Positions 22,027 to 34,716 of a DNA stretch of 64,000 bases are shown here, piece by piece (the first letter of the stretch is position 1; each line of letters begins with the position of its first letter). A model generated the notes under the pieces. That model saw only the letters and a list, made by a program, of their open reading frames with translations. It had not been told where the DNA came from and ran no database searches. The stretch lies in assembly GCA_029717555.1 (NCBI GenBank), contig JAMDHS010000080.1, positions 1 through 64,000 on the forward strand, written 5' to 3'. Position numbers and translations under genes: made by a program. The DNA comes from Peribolospora baueri (Eukaryota > Basidiomycota > Peribolosporomycetes > Peribolosporales > Peribolosporaceae).

Positions 22027-24023
22027 ATGGACAAGGCTCAATTCCTTCATGAGTTCACTACGATCAAGGCGGTCGTGTCCGAGCCAGAGACTGAGGACAA
22101 CTGGTGAGCGAGCTTGTCCGCGAGACGCTGCGTCTTGCCTGTCTCTCCTTTCTCGTACTCACTCTCCTTTGCGTCATACTGTCATACTTCTCAGGGAGAA
22201 GATTGAAAAGGCTTTGGCAAAGCTCGAGGCCGTCACCAAGGGGGGAGCATACAAGCTTGACGAATATGTTGGGGCGATCAGAGCGATAGCAGACCCCATC
22301 GTTGCGTCAGTGAGTGAAGGAGGTCCCTTGTTGCCTGCTGCGAAGCCTTTTAATTTTTTACTAAACACTCTTGTTTCTCAATTTATGAATCATCACAGAT
22401 GCTTTCGGAACGATCTCGGCTTTGCGGGACGGCAGTCGACCTCATTCAATCTGTCGCTCCACGCCTTGCCCACCGTTTCGAGTCGCTCCTACCCTTCTTC
22501 GTCCCCCCTCTTCTCAAACTCTGCTCGCGCGCCAACAGAGTTGTGATTAAACGCTCTGAGAGAGCCATCAATATCATTGCGCAGCACTGCCACCTCCCTG
22601 CCATCCTCCCTTACCTAAAGGAGGGCGTCAAGGAGAAGAGCAGCTCGGCGAGAACCGCGAGTGTCGATGGGCTCATTGCGGCGATAGGGGCGATGAGCAA
22701 GGACTTGGTCGGGAGGAGGGTCAGGGATATTGAGGACGCCATTCGACACGGGGCGACGGATAGCAACGCTGACGTGAGGCAGAGGACAAAGAAGTTGTGG
22801 GATGCTTACAAAGGGATTTGGCCGGAGCGGATAGACGAGTGAGTACCGAGCCAGACGGGTGTCTGTCACAAAGGCCGCTGAAGCATGTGAAGGTTTAGCT
22901 GAATCATTTTTGTTGCACCTCTCATTGAGATTTACCGCCCCACTCACTCCGACGATCCGGCGCTATCTCTCGATCGCCAAAGGAGGTGGTCCAGCTCCAC
23001 CAATAGCGGAGCCCCTCTTTCGGGCGAAACCTTCCAAGCCCCACCCCCTATCACAGTCCGCTAGCGCTTTCCCAGTGGAAACTCCCAGCTCCACGGCCCC
23101 TGTCAGTCACCGCTCTGACGACGCCGTCTCATCCAATTCATCCTCTGCCCCAACGTCCCGACACGTTCGTTCCATCAGCCATGGCGCACGGATCGAGCAG
23201 GAGATCGCTGCGGCCCGCAAGGCGAAGGAGGCGAAACCGCTGCAGGAGCTGAACAAAAACACTGTGCGCTCGGTCGGAAAAGCGGCTCGGGTAGCTTCTG
23301 CGCCGGCCAAGACATTGAGCTCGTCGAAGGAGCCTGGCCCTCGCCTGGGACCACCTTCTCGGCTGACTGTCAAGCCGGGAGGCACCCCTGCCAGCTCTGC
23401 ATCCGGCACGGGCACGGGTCCGGCAAAGAGCACCTCATCAGTCCGGAGACCTGCTGCAGCCCTCGGCGGCCTCTCCGCCGCGATGACGGAAGCTGCGATG
23501 GCGAGGAAACGCATCAGGACAGTCAGGTAAGTAGCTTCTACCATTCGTCGCTCGTCATTTGAAGACTTGGGTCGCATGCCCGACGGAAAGGTTTGACAGA
23601 TACGGATGACTTTCTCATCTTCACACCTCCAGCACCACCAGCACCACCAGCACGGCCAGCTCGGCGTCCCGTCGAACAGCTACGCTGGCTCCACCGGTTC
23701 CACCAGTGGCGACAGTCAAGCCGAATACTGCAGACGCAAAGACGCATGCGACCGCAGCGACGAAGGCAGCCGTTAGGCCCGCCGTGCAACCCGCGGCCAA
23801 GCCCGCCGCTAGAACGACGGCGAGCAAGTCCGGTGCGGGAGCCGGCGCACGTGCGGCATTTGTGCCGACCAGGAAGCCCGCTTGGAAGTCGGCGGCGGGC
23901 GGCCCCGGTAGCGAGAGCTCCTCTAGAGCTGCACCCGCTCCTCGAGCAAGGAAGCCTCCGGTGCCGCCTGCTCCCGGCCGGAGCAAGCATGTACCTGTAG
24001 AGAGCAGCGAAGGCGGAAAGTAG
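22027..24023 (+). CDS. CLASP-N (TOG) domain microtubule-associated protein
   Basis: Likely binds microtubules or tubulin through a CLASP-type TOG domain of HEAT-like repeats. Five exons, 22027..22103, 22195..22309, 22399..22838, 22930..23526 and 23633..24023, encode 539 residues with consistent phases. The TOG domain fills about residues 25-240: NWEKIEKALAKLEAVTKGG, LCGTAVDLIQSVAPRL, FFVPPLLKLCSRANRVV, AILPYLKEGVKEKSSSART and DVRQRTKKLWDAYKGIWPE. The remainder is a basic Ser/Pro/Ala/Lys-rich tail typical of microtubule binders. Full-length CLASP/Stu1 proteins have more TOG domains and exceed 1000 residues, so this is a short, single-TOG relative. The start at 22027 gives MDKAQFLHEFTTI; upstream exons cannot be ruled out. 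A possible 3' extension lies at 24179-24571. Confidence 0.82.
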
Positions 24024-24858
24024 ACTGGTGGGCAAGAAAGACGGAGAGACAGAAAGGCGGTCTGGGAGAAGGAAGACGGGTAGGCGCGTGGCGACGCGAT
24101 CCTGCTCTTTCTCCTCCTCTTCATCCCGCCGCGGAACATGCTCACGTCGCGTCCAAGTGGCACCCGTAAGAATGCGGTTTGCTGACCGCCTCCTCGGGCA
24201 GCAGCTCCCTCCAGAAGGTTGCTGGCGGGGACGGTAGCACCCAGAACCCCGGCGGTCTGGCCGGCAAAGAAGAGGAGGGGAGGCCGCCTGAGGAAGGAGG
24301 AGATGGAACGGGTAAAGGATACCGACTAGACCGGACACAGGTCAACCGTTCCCAGCCCACAAGCCCAGGGTCCGAGCAAGAGCGTCCGGTCCGTCTCTCC
24401 ACTCCGTCCCCCCCAGTCTCATCATCCACCCCGAACAACAAGGCTCCATTTCGGCGCCACCTGCAAGCTCACGTCGGACGCTGGGCGCTCTCTCTCTCTG
24501 TCTCGACATCGCCAACGTCGGACGCGCCGAAGGGGCTGGGACGGACGGTGTCGAGTCGAATGGGGCTATGAAGAAGGAGGCGGCGCACCGTGTTGGCGTG
24601 GAAGGGTCGGAGGCAGACGAAAACGACCGTCTGTCTTTCTCGGTGGTCGACGGTCTTACCCTAAGTATGATGCCTTCGTTTCCCCGTACCTTTGCACGTT
24701 TCCATGTCCCCATTTCAATCCAACGAAGCGAAACTACGCTACAAGGATGGAACATGCGGGACCAACAGTCTACTTATATGGTGCTGTCCTGCAATGCGTT
24801 GGAGAAAGTCACACTGGGACCCGAATACCATTGATCGACGAAGGGTGTGACGAAACGC
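24024..24858. other. Intergenic with a possible coding remnant or extra exon
   Basis: About 835 bp between convergent genes. A plus-strand open segment at 24179-24571 reads as Gly/Ser/Pro-rich protein (QPTSPGSEQERPVRL) and could be an alternative 3' exon of the CLASP gene, since an in-phase splice before its TAG is conceivable. I could not settle it, so no gene is called. Confidence 0.35.
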
Positions 24859-26648
24859 TCAGATGTTAGCCCTCGCCAAGGCGACCTGCTCATCCAGCTT
24901 CCTCTTCGCGTCCCCACCTTTGCCGCCGTCGCCGCGAACCTCATTGGCCGTTCCCGAAATATCTATCACCACCTTGCCGATCCGGCCCAGCTGCGGGTTC
25001 TTGAGAAGCTCGAACCCTTTGTCGGCCGATTCCAGTCCGGACAGGACTGTATCCACGACGGGGACGAAGCGGTGCTCGGCGAGGAAGGAGACTGCGGCGA
25101 GGAAGTCGGCGCGCGAGCCCATCGTCGATCCTGGGAAAGGCGGAAGGGAATATAAAGAGGAGAGTGTGTCAGCGGGGAGCACTATCCATCCATACGGTCA
25201 TTTCACGAGAGCGAAGGCAAGGGGAGAGGAATTAAGGCGCAAAACGGTCCACGCCACGCCTACTTCTCACCCTTGAGCTCCACGTTCTTGAGGACCTCCC
25301 TCATGGTGAACGTCATCTTGGGCGCGACGGTCATGCCATAGCACACAACACGAGCGCCCGAGCGGAGCATCTTGCTCGTCTGCACTACGATGTCGCCACC
25401 TGCCGAGTCGAGCAAGACGTCGATGAAGGGGCGGTCTTGAGGGAGCAGCGAGGCAAGCTGCGAAGGCCATTTCTCTGCGCGCGTCGTAATGCCACGTCCA
25501 AACGGAAAAAGAGAGCGGGGTATGAGTGAACGGCCGTGCCATTATGTAGCGAGCAGAGATGAGCAAAGCGAGTAAACGGTAGGGGGCAGAGAAGAGGCAT
25601 TCGCTTCCTGCACATCGGTGTCTATGCCTCGAACTGTAACTGAACACCTTCCCCCGCGCCGCCCGACTCACCGTCCTTGTAGATGACGCCGCCCTTGGCG
25701 CCGAGCTGGACGGCCCTGTCAATCTTGTCCTTGGATCCGCTGGTCACAAACACATTGGCACCGACGGCGACGGCAAACTGCAACGCCAGGAGGGCGACGC
25801 CGCCTCCGACGCCGGTAATGAGCAGGTTGTGGCCGCGCGCGAGATTGCCCTTGACAAAAAGGGCGCTGTCGCGGGCAACGTGGGGCGGGACGGAGTGAGG
25901 AAAGGTCGGGGTGTAAAGGATGACGTGACAGACGGAAGGGCAAAATTGCAAGACGAAAAGAAAGTCCAGAACGGAAGAGGTAGATGTGATCAAAGTGCTG
26001 CCTCGACGCGACGGTCTCCCTCGCCGCCGCCGTCTCTCTCTCTGCCGCGGCATCTCCAGCCTTAGAAAAGCTTTAAACGCACCGATACGCCGTCACGCCA
26101 GCGGTAGGGAAGGCAGAGGCCTCAATGGCGGACAAGCCCTTGGGTACGGGCGCGACCTCGTCGCGGTCGACGACGACGTATTCTGCGAAGCAGCCGCCGT
26201 CGGCGGCGGTCGCCTTGTTGCCGCCCAGAATGCCGAAGCCATTCTTCCACTTGCCGGTGTAGCTCCGGAGGTTGGCCTCCGGGCCTTCAGCGTCGTCCGT
26301 CCAACCTCGGGTGGGGTTGAGCAAGACGACGTCGCCCTTCCCGACGCCTTGGGCTCCCGCTCCCGCTCCCGCCGCCGGCCCCACTTCGACCACCTCCCCA
26401 GCACCGTCGGAGCCCATGACGACATCGAACGCAAGGCCAGGGTAGAGTCCAGCCAAGCTCCACTCGTCCCGGCGGTTGAAGCTGGCTGCGTGGAGTTTGA
26501 CGAGCACCTGTCCCTCGCCCGGCACCGGCACTGGCCGGTCCGAGTGCACCTCGGCGGTGTGACGGACGGGGTCGCCCTTCTGCGCCGGCTGCGGGCCCTG
26601 GACCAGGACGAGGGCTTTCATCGTGGCAGGGTGGGAGGGGGATGACAT
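24859..26648 (-). CDS. Medium-chain dehydrogenase/reductase, quinone-oxidoreductase type
   Basis: Probably an NAD(P)H-dependent oxidoreductase of the MDR superfamily; the substrate cannot be told. Four exons, complement(24859..25130, 25271..25474, 25672..25865, 26083..26648), encode 411 residues in phase. The N-terminal GroES-like part has MKALVLVQ, the VLVKLHAASFNRRDEW block and MGSDGAGEVVEVG. The Rossmann part begins after TAYRALFVKGNL with LLITGVGGGVALLALQFA and VFVTSGSKDKI. The zinc-ligand Cys/His pattern of classical alcohol dehydrogenases is absent, so it is more like the YogA/quinone-reductase branch. The conserved Asn-Arg-Arg-Asp in place of zinc ligands fits that branch. The start at 26648 (MSSPSHPATMKAL) could also be the internal Met ten codons on. 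Confidence 0.88.
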
Positions 26649-27247
26649 GGTGGGTGCGTGAGAGGTGGTGTGGTAGATGAACGAAGAAAGACGATCTATG
26701 GCGTTGGAGGGAGTCGTAACCGGCTCATCGACGAGAAGACGACTGACTGTAAATGATCGGCGTGGCGTGGAGAAGAAGTGCGGGGCGTGGTCGATCGATT
26801 CCGTACTGACGGACGGGTTCGGGACGAATCGGCCCCGCAGGACAAAACCTCCGTAAATATCACGCCCATGATCATATTCCCTTCCTGTGGAGCGCCAGGA
26901 GGGACATTGTATATAACATTCCGAGCTCGGTTCCAAAGGATACTACATCTTTTTTGACGGCGGCGAGGGAAGGGAAGGGAAGGGAAGGGAAAGGAAAGGA
27001 AAGGAGCAATGCGATTGGGCGTCGGCGATGGATGCTGGGGATACAACGCCGGTCGGCGCTGGGACGCCGACCGGCGTAAGGGAAGCGAGGGAACCGTGTA
27101 GAAAGGGCAAACAGACGACGGCCGCCGAAGGTAGCCCCATAGAGAAAAAAAAAGCTAAAGTATCTTCACGTGGAGAAGAGGAAGCGACGAGGGCGGAGCG
27201 AAGTGCGCAAGCAGTGCAAGGGAAGCAGAACAGCACAACCGGCTCGC
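26649..27247. promoter_or_regulatory. Promoter of the MDR gene and 3' flank of the MscS gene
   Basis: A 599-bp gap between two minus-strand genes. It includes a GGGAA/GGAAA purine run at about 26966-27005 and an A/T-rich site at about 26912-26922. No gene seen. Confidence 0.45.
26966..27005. repeat. GGGAA/GGAAA purine tract
   Basis: Four GGGAA-type units followed by three GGAAA-type units make a strand-asymmetric polypurine tract upstream of the minus-strand MDR gene, where it appears as a pyrimidine tract on the coding strand. Confidence 0.8.
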
Positions 27248-30200
27248 TCACACCCTCCTGTCATCCATCTCTATTACCTCGGCGTCCGACACTTTGTTGC
27301 CAGCACGGGAAGCGCCACCAGCGGCCGGCCTCCTAGCGGGTATTGTGCCGCCCGGCGTTCCGGAAGGCTGGTACGGTCCGGGCGTCTGGTAAGGCGCTGA
27401 GGCGGGTATCCACGGACGCTGTTGATGCTGCTGAGCGGAGCCGCGGGACGTGCTGCCGGGAGTGCCGACTGAAGGGGTGGTCAAGCCTGATCGGAAAGAA
27501 AAAGGACCTTCGTCGAAGACATCGAGCGTGGGCGCGTTTATGACATCACTAGCGTCGGTCAAGTGATAAGCCGGAGGCGGTACCCTTGAGGCGGTGCCCG
27601 TCGCGCTCGTCGAGCTTTTGCCGCGGTCCATCGCCTCGGCCTTGGCCGCATCCTCCTTGAGATCCTCCTTGTATTTGCTCGGCGGCCAAGGGGCGAGGAC
27701 GATCTTCTGCGTACCGTCGGCGTCGGGATCGCCCTTAGGGCCGAAGATTTCGAGCTCCTTCATAGATCGCTTAAGCGTGCACAAGAACTTGTTCCGGCGC
27801 AAGGTCTTGAGAGCCCCAGTCTGCCAATTGGACTTGTATCTGATGTCTATGCCTAGCGTCAGGGACTGCTGCTTCGCAAAGTCTTTCACCACAATGTCCA
27901 ATCCAGGCTGGAAGTCGCGCTTCTCTGACTCGACGAAGCGTAGCATGCTCTCGCGCAGAGCCTCGACCTGCTCGAACGTGGTCGAGTAGGCCACGTCGAA
28001 CTCGAACGTCTCCGTGATCGGGCCGCTTCGACGAAAGTTGACGATCGGTTTGAGGGCGAGGACGGAGTGCTGCATCTGAACGATTTGGCCGTCTCCGCGA
28101 CGGAAGACGGTGGAGAGGAGCTGGATCTCCTTGACAACGTACAAAGAATCGTCCCCGGGACTGCTCAGGGGTATAAAGAGAAGATCGGCTCGTCCACCAC
28201 CTGCGTCAGCACGTCGACCTTACGATAAACCCTGTGGACCCTGACGACGCTCCGCAGCTCACACTCACGCGAACATGACCGCATCCCCGACGTCATAGGG
28301 ATGTTTGGCAAAGACGAAGATGACGGAGAGAATGATCTCCTGTGCCGTCGTTCCTATTAACCACGATAGTCCAAGAATGATCGTGCCGAACGATGTGATC
28401 AGGGTCGAGAACTTGACGGACAGGAATGCGGCAATGATGACGGCCGCGACGAGGACTGCAAACGGAAACGGAGGGACATGCGCGTTATGCGACTCATCAT
28501 CAGCAGCCGCAGTGGACGCAGGGTGTCGAAACAGGCTGGCATGAACGCAAGAAGAGGCGCGAACAAAGGTCTAGGAACGCTTGCTCACCGTAGACGGACA
28601 TGAACAACTTGTCCACGTTCCCGACGGCCGAGTCGATGTCGCTCATGCTTCTCACGAGCGCGAGCCTCTCTCTATGAATGTCCATGAGGGCCATGTCGAT
28701 CTCCTCGCGCGTGATGTCGCCGTTGAGGTCCCTATCGAAGATCTCAAACGCCGCTTGGGCTGTGGCCTCGTTGGGGAAGCAGTGGCGGATGTCGCTCAAC
28801 TCAATGTAGTCCCGGCCAGGGGGTACGTAGGAGTAGTAGATCCGCCGTGCCAGTTGACGCGTCTGTTTGGCGGACGAGAGGGCCGAAGTGACGACGGATT
28901 GAGGTGAGTCTGCGCGGTACAGCGCACCGAAGCGGGAGCGAGGTAGGATTGACGAAGCGAGTACGGGGTCAGAAGGACGAGAACGGAAGAAACGGAGAGG
29001 GTGAGACGAAGCTCACTCGGCTGCAAGATGCTCTGGCCGGCGATCTCGCTAGCGATGTTGCCGAGCATGCTCGTGCTCTGCTGCACGACCTTTTTGGCGC
29101 CCTTCATGCCCTTCTTGACGCCCTTGGTAACGGTGGAGAGGCCGTCTCCGATGGCGTTGAACGGGTTCCGCCCTCTCTTGTCTCCAGCGCCCACCGCGTC
29201 GTACGTGTTCGGGTTGCCGAGCGAGTCCGACCGGTTCAGGTCGTTCCTCGAGCACTGGTAGAGCGCGGTGAGCGCCTTGATCTGAAACTTCTGCTTCTGG
29301 ATCCGGCTCTCGTAGCTCTTCTCGTGGAAGGTCCAGGCGATGACTTGGATCAAGAGCTTCTCCCCGAGGAGGATGGCGGCGCAGATCATGAAGCCGAGGA
29401 AGAATTGCCTGAACTGGAAAAGCGTGCTCTGGTCCGAGGTCAGGTCCGACGGGTTGGGGTTCTGCTTGCTCCGCGGCACCATGTGGTAGACGAGCGGCGT
29501 CCAGGAAACGTAGACGACGAGGGTCCAAAGGAAGAAGGCGAGGTAGCTCTCGCAGGCCCGGACATAGGCGATGTAGTGCTTCAGGCGGAGGACGATGATG
29601 CCGGCTGTGTTCGTAGCAATCAGCGGGCCTAACTTTGCGACGGCCCAAGCGGCCCACCAGCCAACCCAGAAAATGCTTAACCATATGGACCACCTGAAGG
29701 TTGGGAAACAGGAATGAGTCGGCGACGGATATGATGGGTTTGGCCTCGAGCGACGGACGAACAGGAGAAGTACGCACCAAAAGAGGCCGACGCTCCAGAC
29801 CGACGGCTCGGCAAACCTCTCCCCGGGATGTTGGCTGAGATGAGCGTCGTTGTCGCTCTTGAAGACGGTGAGCGCCAAGATACCAGGGATCCAGGAGAGG
29901 GCAAGGCCGGGAAGGATGTAGAGCGTCCAGCGGACGGCGATGTTGCTATCGAGTAGCCAGAGGATCGACCTGCAAGAACGAGGATGTTAGAGATGAGAAG
30001 TGCAACACCGGGTGAGTTATCGCTTCCTGCTGGGCTCGTTTCCAAGGAGCATGCCGCCCATCCCCGCGGTGCTGTCCGAGTTCAAGAAAAGAGCGTCGTG
30101 ATCGCCCACCTGGCGAGCTTGGAGTCGGGAGCGTCACCCTCAGCGTACCGGAGCACCTCGTGCTCGGCATACGCGGGATCGTAGGCGCCGCCGGCGGAGG

Positions 30201-30567
30201 ACCCACCCCTGCTCGAGCCATGACGGTCGTGTCCGGGCAGCGAGGCCGAGATCGAGCCCGGCGCGGGTGTGAATGGAGGGGGTGGCCGCGTGCCGGTGGG
30301 GAGGCCACCGTGTGGTGAAGGGGGGCCGTGGGCTAGGCGGGAGAGCGACGCCGCGCAGGCGCCCTTCTCGCTGGTGAGGTCATAGGCGGTGAGCACGTCG
30401 TCGTCCTCGCTTCCCTCAAAGGCCTCAAAGTAGCCGGCGCCGCCAGCGCCGTGGCCGGCTACAGCTCGAGGGCGGAGAGGATCGGTGACGTCGGAGTGGG
30501 CAGGGATGAGGTTGAGGCGGGAGGCGGAAGCTGGCGTGCTGGAGGGATAAGGCTCGCGATAGGACAT
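27248..30567 (-). CDS. MscS-family mechanosensitive channel with EF-hand
   Basis: Likely a membrane-tension-gated channel of the fungal Msy1/Msy2 type, known in fission yeast to sit in the ER and shape Ca2+ responses to hypo-osmotic shock. Six exons, complement(27248..28160, 28269..28455, 28589..28909, 29017..29693, 29778..29969, 30110..30567), encode about 915 residues in phase. Order: disordered N-terminus (1-150); hydrophobic helices ([69 protein letters not shown]); linker with [11 protein letters not shown]-hand loop [13 protein letters not shown]; pore-lining region [12 protein letters not shown] to [20 protein letters not shown]; then the beta domain with KHPYDVGD and [16 protein letters not shown]-terminal disordered tail. 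Start at 30567 gives MSYREPYPS. Confidence 0.92.
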
Positions 30568-31495
30568 GGAAGGGACCGTAGAAAAAGACAAAAAAAAAAG
30601 GGGGGGTGGGTATAAGAGCGCGGGGCGTGACCGGGGACGGGGTGGAGTCAGGGGGCAGTGGAGGCGGAAGAAAGGAGAGTGATCGTCGGTCGGCTCCCGA
30701 GAACGGCGACGACGACGGCGTCGGCGGCGGCGGGGTGGTGGTGATGGTGGTGGTGGTGGTGGAACGAGGGCAAGAGAGTGCGAGGCGGGCGAGGCGCGAA
30801 GAGAAGAAGCGGGCGGCGCGCCTGGCCGGGCGGCCGAGCGAGCGTGGCTGGCTGGAGTTGTCAGATACAATCCAGCGACGCCAGCCTGCGCACGGACTAC
30901 GTCCGGGGTTGGTCACGTGATCCATATAAAGAGCGTTGCTAGGGGTGGTTAGGGGCCGCCGGAAGGAGATGGAAGGCGCGTGAGTGACACAGATAGATGC
31001 CACGCTGCAGGCCCGCTTGGTCACCACATCCGACCAACTTCCACCAGCAGGCGGCATCCGCTTCAGGATGCGCAACGAGTCGAGCGAGGCGGCGCATGGA
31101 CGTGCTGAACTGGCTTTATGTCACTTATCGTAACGTACAACCGCGCGTGTGAATGGGGAGGAAAGAGACGACGGCTCTCGCGGATCCGAGACAAGCGAAG
31201 AGAAGAGCGAGCGCACGAGCCGGCCGGAAGAGAGAGGAAGAGAGCATGTCGCCGAAGGACCGAACCCCGAGAAACCGAATCGAAGGACAGGAGTGAGGAA
31301 GGAAGGGGGAAGGACCAAACCGCCCGATGGAGTGCGAACGGATGAACGGCGAGAGAACGACGGGTCGCAATAGAATAACCAGAGAAAACGGGCAAGTCAA
31401 AAGAAAGTCCAACCATCTAACCGTCCAAAGATCCAAACACAGGCAAGAAAGGGAATACGAGCAAGAGACAAACTCATAAGGCAGGCATGAGGCCC
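30568..31495. promoter_or_regulatory. MscS promoter and 3' flank of the Kic1-like kinase gene
   Basis: About 930 bp between two minus-strand genes. It holds a GGT/GGC triplet-rich stretch at about 30715-30760, a TCACGTGA palindrome at 30913-30920, and GA-rich sequence. Open frames here are low-complexity and mutually overlapping; no gene is called. Confidence 0.45.
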
Positions 31496-34400
31496 CTAGG
31501 CCGCACCGCCGCCGGCGGCAGCGGCAGCGGCGGCAGCAGCGACGGCCGGCCCGCCCTCCTCCGACCCCATGGCGCGCTGCAAGCCGAGGTCGACGACGTC
31601 CAACCACCTCATCAGCTCGTCTACCGCCCGCGACAGCTCGTTGTGCACATCTTCAGCGCTGACCAGTTCAGAGTAATCCAACGGACGTAAGCGCGGGCCG
31701 TTCGGGAACAGGCCCGTCCCCATCGACGCCCCTCCTCCTGCTCCGGCTCCCGCCCCCGCTCCAGCTGCTGAAAGCGGCGCTGCTGCCGACGCCGAGGACG
31801 CCGCTGCGGAAGAGGCACCGCCGACCAACGCTGGAGCGGTTGTGGGACCGGAGCTTGGCGGGGTCGCATGCGGCGTTATGGAGCCATTCGTAAAGGGGCC
31901 TTGTCGGGTTGTAGGACTCGACGTCGTCGCGCTTCCGCCTCCGCCAACGCCCGAGGAAGCTAGTGGCGTAGAACCCGCGTCTAGCGTCTGCGCCTGAGCC
32001 ATGGGGTCCAGCCCTCCCCCTCCTCCCAAGCCGTTCACCGACTCTATCTGCTCCGGTAACGTCGACGAGGGCGTGTGTGATTGCGCAAGAGGGGATGGAG
32101 ACGGCACGCCTGGTGAGCCATGCGGGAAATGAAAGCGCGTCCCCCCAGACGCGGCCGGAGATGGCGGCAGGAGGTCGTTCTTCGCCAAGTCTGGCATGGG
32201 CGCTGAGAGCTGCTTTCGAAAGTGCATAAATTACGATGACGTTCTCGTCAGCTTGTAGTCCTAGGTCCTTGTCTAGGCGTACCCCTACGCGCAGAAAAGA
32301 ACGAACAGGGAGAGTAACGTGAAAAGACGACGCCACTAGGCTCACCTTCAAAACATCCTTGAGACCCAGACCCGCTTGCGCCGGAAGCGGCCGAGGCTTC
32401 AAGCCCACCGTGTCCACGCTCTGGCCGCTCCTGCTTCCGCTCCTGCTCCTGCTCATGCTGATAGGCATTGGCGTCCGCGAGGCGGGGGAGGGCAAAGGCG
32501 TTCCTCCACTACCACCGCCGCCGCTGCCGCCACTACCACCACCACTACCGCTTCCGCCCACTACAGATGTGCTCGACGAGACAGTCGCGCCCGAAACAGA
32601 CATACCCGAAAAGCTAGCAGCCGGAGAGTGTCCGGTGCTCGACGAGCCGCTCCTAGAGTAATCCGAGAGCGGTACGCCCAGTGAGCTCGCGCCCAGATTG
32701 GAGCTGGCGGCGGCAGAAGAGGTGGAAGCGAGCGTGGGAAGATAGTCGCCCCCAGAGCCCATGGCCGTGTTGGCGCGCATCATCTTGGGCGTGGCCGACC
32801 TGTCCGTCGCCGTTGCAGAACGTACAGTGTTCGTGCTACTCGCAGGCGGTTCAGGGGGGAAAACGAAGTTTCGAGCACCAGTGCGGCCGACGGTTGCATC
32901 AAAGCTACGGTCCGGTGTCGTCGTGCTACTGGCAGGTGCGCTCGGAGGCGGCGGCGGAAACTGGAAATTGCGGGCAGCGGCCTTGCCGACCGTGGCATCG
33001 ACGTCGATCTGCGTTGGGGCCGCCGAAGCCTTGCTTCCGACGGCCATGTCGAACTCTCGGTCTGGAGTGTTCGTGTTGCTAACAGGCGTGCTAGGAGATG
33101 GGGGCGGAAACTGGTTTCCGACAGTGGTGTCCATGTCGATCTGCGCCAAAGGAGGGGACGCCGGCGGTGCGTCTGGCATTTGGAACCCTCGAGCAGCTGC
33201 CTTTCCGACGGTGGCGTCCATGTCGATCTGTGCCAAAGGGGGCGACGTCGGCCGTGCGTCCGGCATTTGCAGACCCAACCCTTGACTTTGAACTCGACTC
33301 CAGTCAGGTAGGTCGCTGGGGACGGCTGCGGTGTTGACATCGTCGAACAGCCGGAGCAGAGGATGATCGCGCAGCGGTCCATTAGTCGCCGTGGGTGGTT
33401 CTGAACCTACGTCCTCCTCGTCCTCGTCTGCCAAGAAATCGTTTCGAAGGGTGTTGAATACCCAGCCATCGTCTGTTTCCTTTCCGTCCAGCGCAAAAGA
33501 ATCTCGGTTACTCCCTTCCCCGAGCCCAGCGCCGACAAGGCTCATTCGCATCCCGCCCTGCTTTGTCCAAGTGCTTAATCTGGTGATCAACTCCTTCAGC
33601 ACCGACGTCGACGTCTTGGACGAAGCTTTGATCCACTTGGTCTTCGCCAGTTCATCCGCGTTGAGACGCTGCGACGATTAGATGAAACACACTTCAGCGG
33701 CGCTCGGGCTTCATACCGCGCAAGCCAACCAATGGAGAGAAAAGACTCACGTCCTTGGGTTCTTCCTCCAAGCAGGCGGCCGCAAAATCTCGCATTCCCT
33801 GGCTCCAGACCAGCGTCTCACTATTTTCTTCCCGCTTTTCCGGAAGCCGTGGTGGCTTTTGGCGCGGGATTGTCCAGATGGCTTTCATCTGTTCCATTTC
33901 CGCCAATGGCGGATTGCCCATGGCGATCTCATATAGCGTTATGCCCAAGCTCCAGATGTCCGCGGATTGGTCATATGTCCGTCCGTCTTGGATAACCTCC
34001 GGAGCCATCCAGTAGGGTGTGCCCACAAAGGTCGAGCGCTTGGAATGAACAGATGAGGAAGACAGCGTGGCGGCCACACCGAAGTCGCAGAGCAGGACTC
34101 TGCCAGTTTGCGTCACGAGGACATTCGCCGCTGGGAGGAAGAAGGCGAAGTATGCAAAAAATCAGAAGATGAGCAGTATGACGATCCCCCGTGGGACCGC
34201 GTCTCACCTTTGATGTCGCGGTGAATGATATTAGACTTGTGTAGGTAGCTCAACGCTACAAGCACCTCCCGCATAATCACGACCATGTACTTCTCCGCGA
34301 TGGGACCAGCTTTCATCTACAAGGAGAATAATGATGACAATCGGAACGAGCAGGGAAAGCATTCAACACTAAGGTGAATCGCTCGCTCCATCGACACGTC

Positions 34401-34716
34401 TGCTCACCAAAGTCCGCACGCTCCCTCCGCTCGCGAAGTCCATCACGATCCACAACTCTGCATTCTTGAGCCAGCAGCCCCAATAGCGTACCACGTTCTT
34501 GTCCGAGCCATCGCGCAGCTGGCTCAGCAGCGCGACCTCCCGTTGAATGTCCGACACATCGTCTTCTGGCGTATCGAGGTTGACGATCTTCAGTGCGACC
34601 TGAGTCCGCGTGGGCATGTGCTCTCCCCTGTACACAGAGCCATAGGCGCCCTTGCCCACAAGCTCGAGTTTGCGAAACTGGACGTGGACTGGTGGCGAGC
34701 GCGGTCGTGCGGTCAT
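31496..34716 (-). CDS. Ste20/GCK-family kinase, Kic1/Nak1-like (RAM/MOR network)
   Basis: Ser/Thr kinase; relatives act upstream of NDR kinases in the RAM/MOR polarity and cell-separation pathway. Five exons, complement(31496..32209, 32346..33668, 33751..34130, 34208..34316, 34408..34716), encode 944 residues in phase. Catalytic domain near residues 17-280: glycine loop GKGAYGSVY (21-29), Lys43 in VALK, HRDIK with Asp137, DFG at 154-156, GTPYWMAPEVI, and DIWSLGITLYE. The phrase NLDTPEDDVSDIQREVALL is typical of Nak1/Kic1 kinases. A long disordered region with imperfect repeats follows, then a small conserved-looking end LDYSELVSAEDVHNELSRAV, and an Ala-rich tail. Don3/Sid1-type GCKs are the alternative; the domain phrase and C-terminal block favour Kic1. 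Confidence 0.85.
32888..33263 (-). repeat. Imperfect coding repeats in the Kic1-like kinase linker
   Basis: Four to five diverged copies of a unit encoding PLAQIDMDATVGKAAARGFQ or shorter forms (IDVDATVGKAAARNFQ, FDATVGRTGARNF). Spacing is irregular, about 50-130 bp, so this is a degenerate protein-level repeat and not a perfect microsatellite. Confidence 0.8.
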
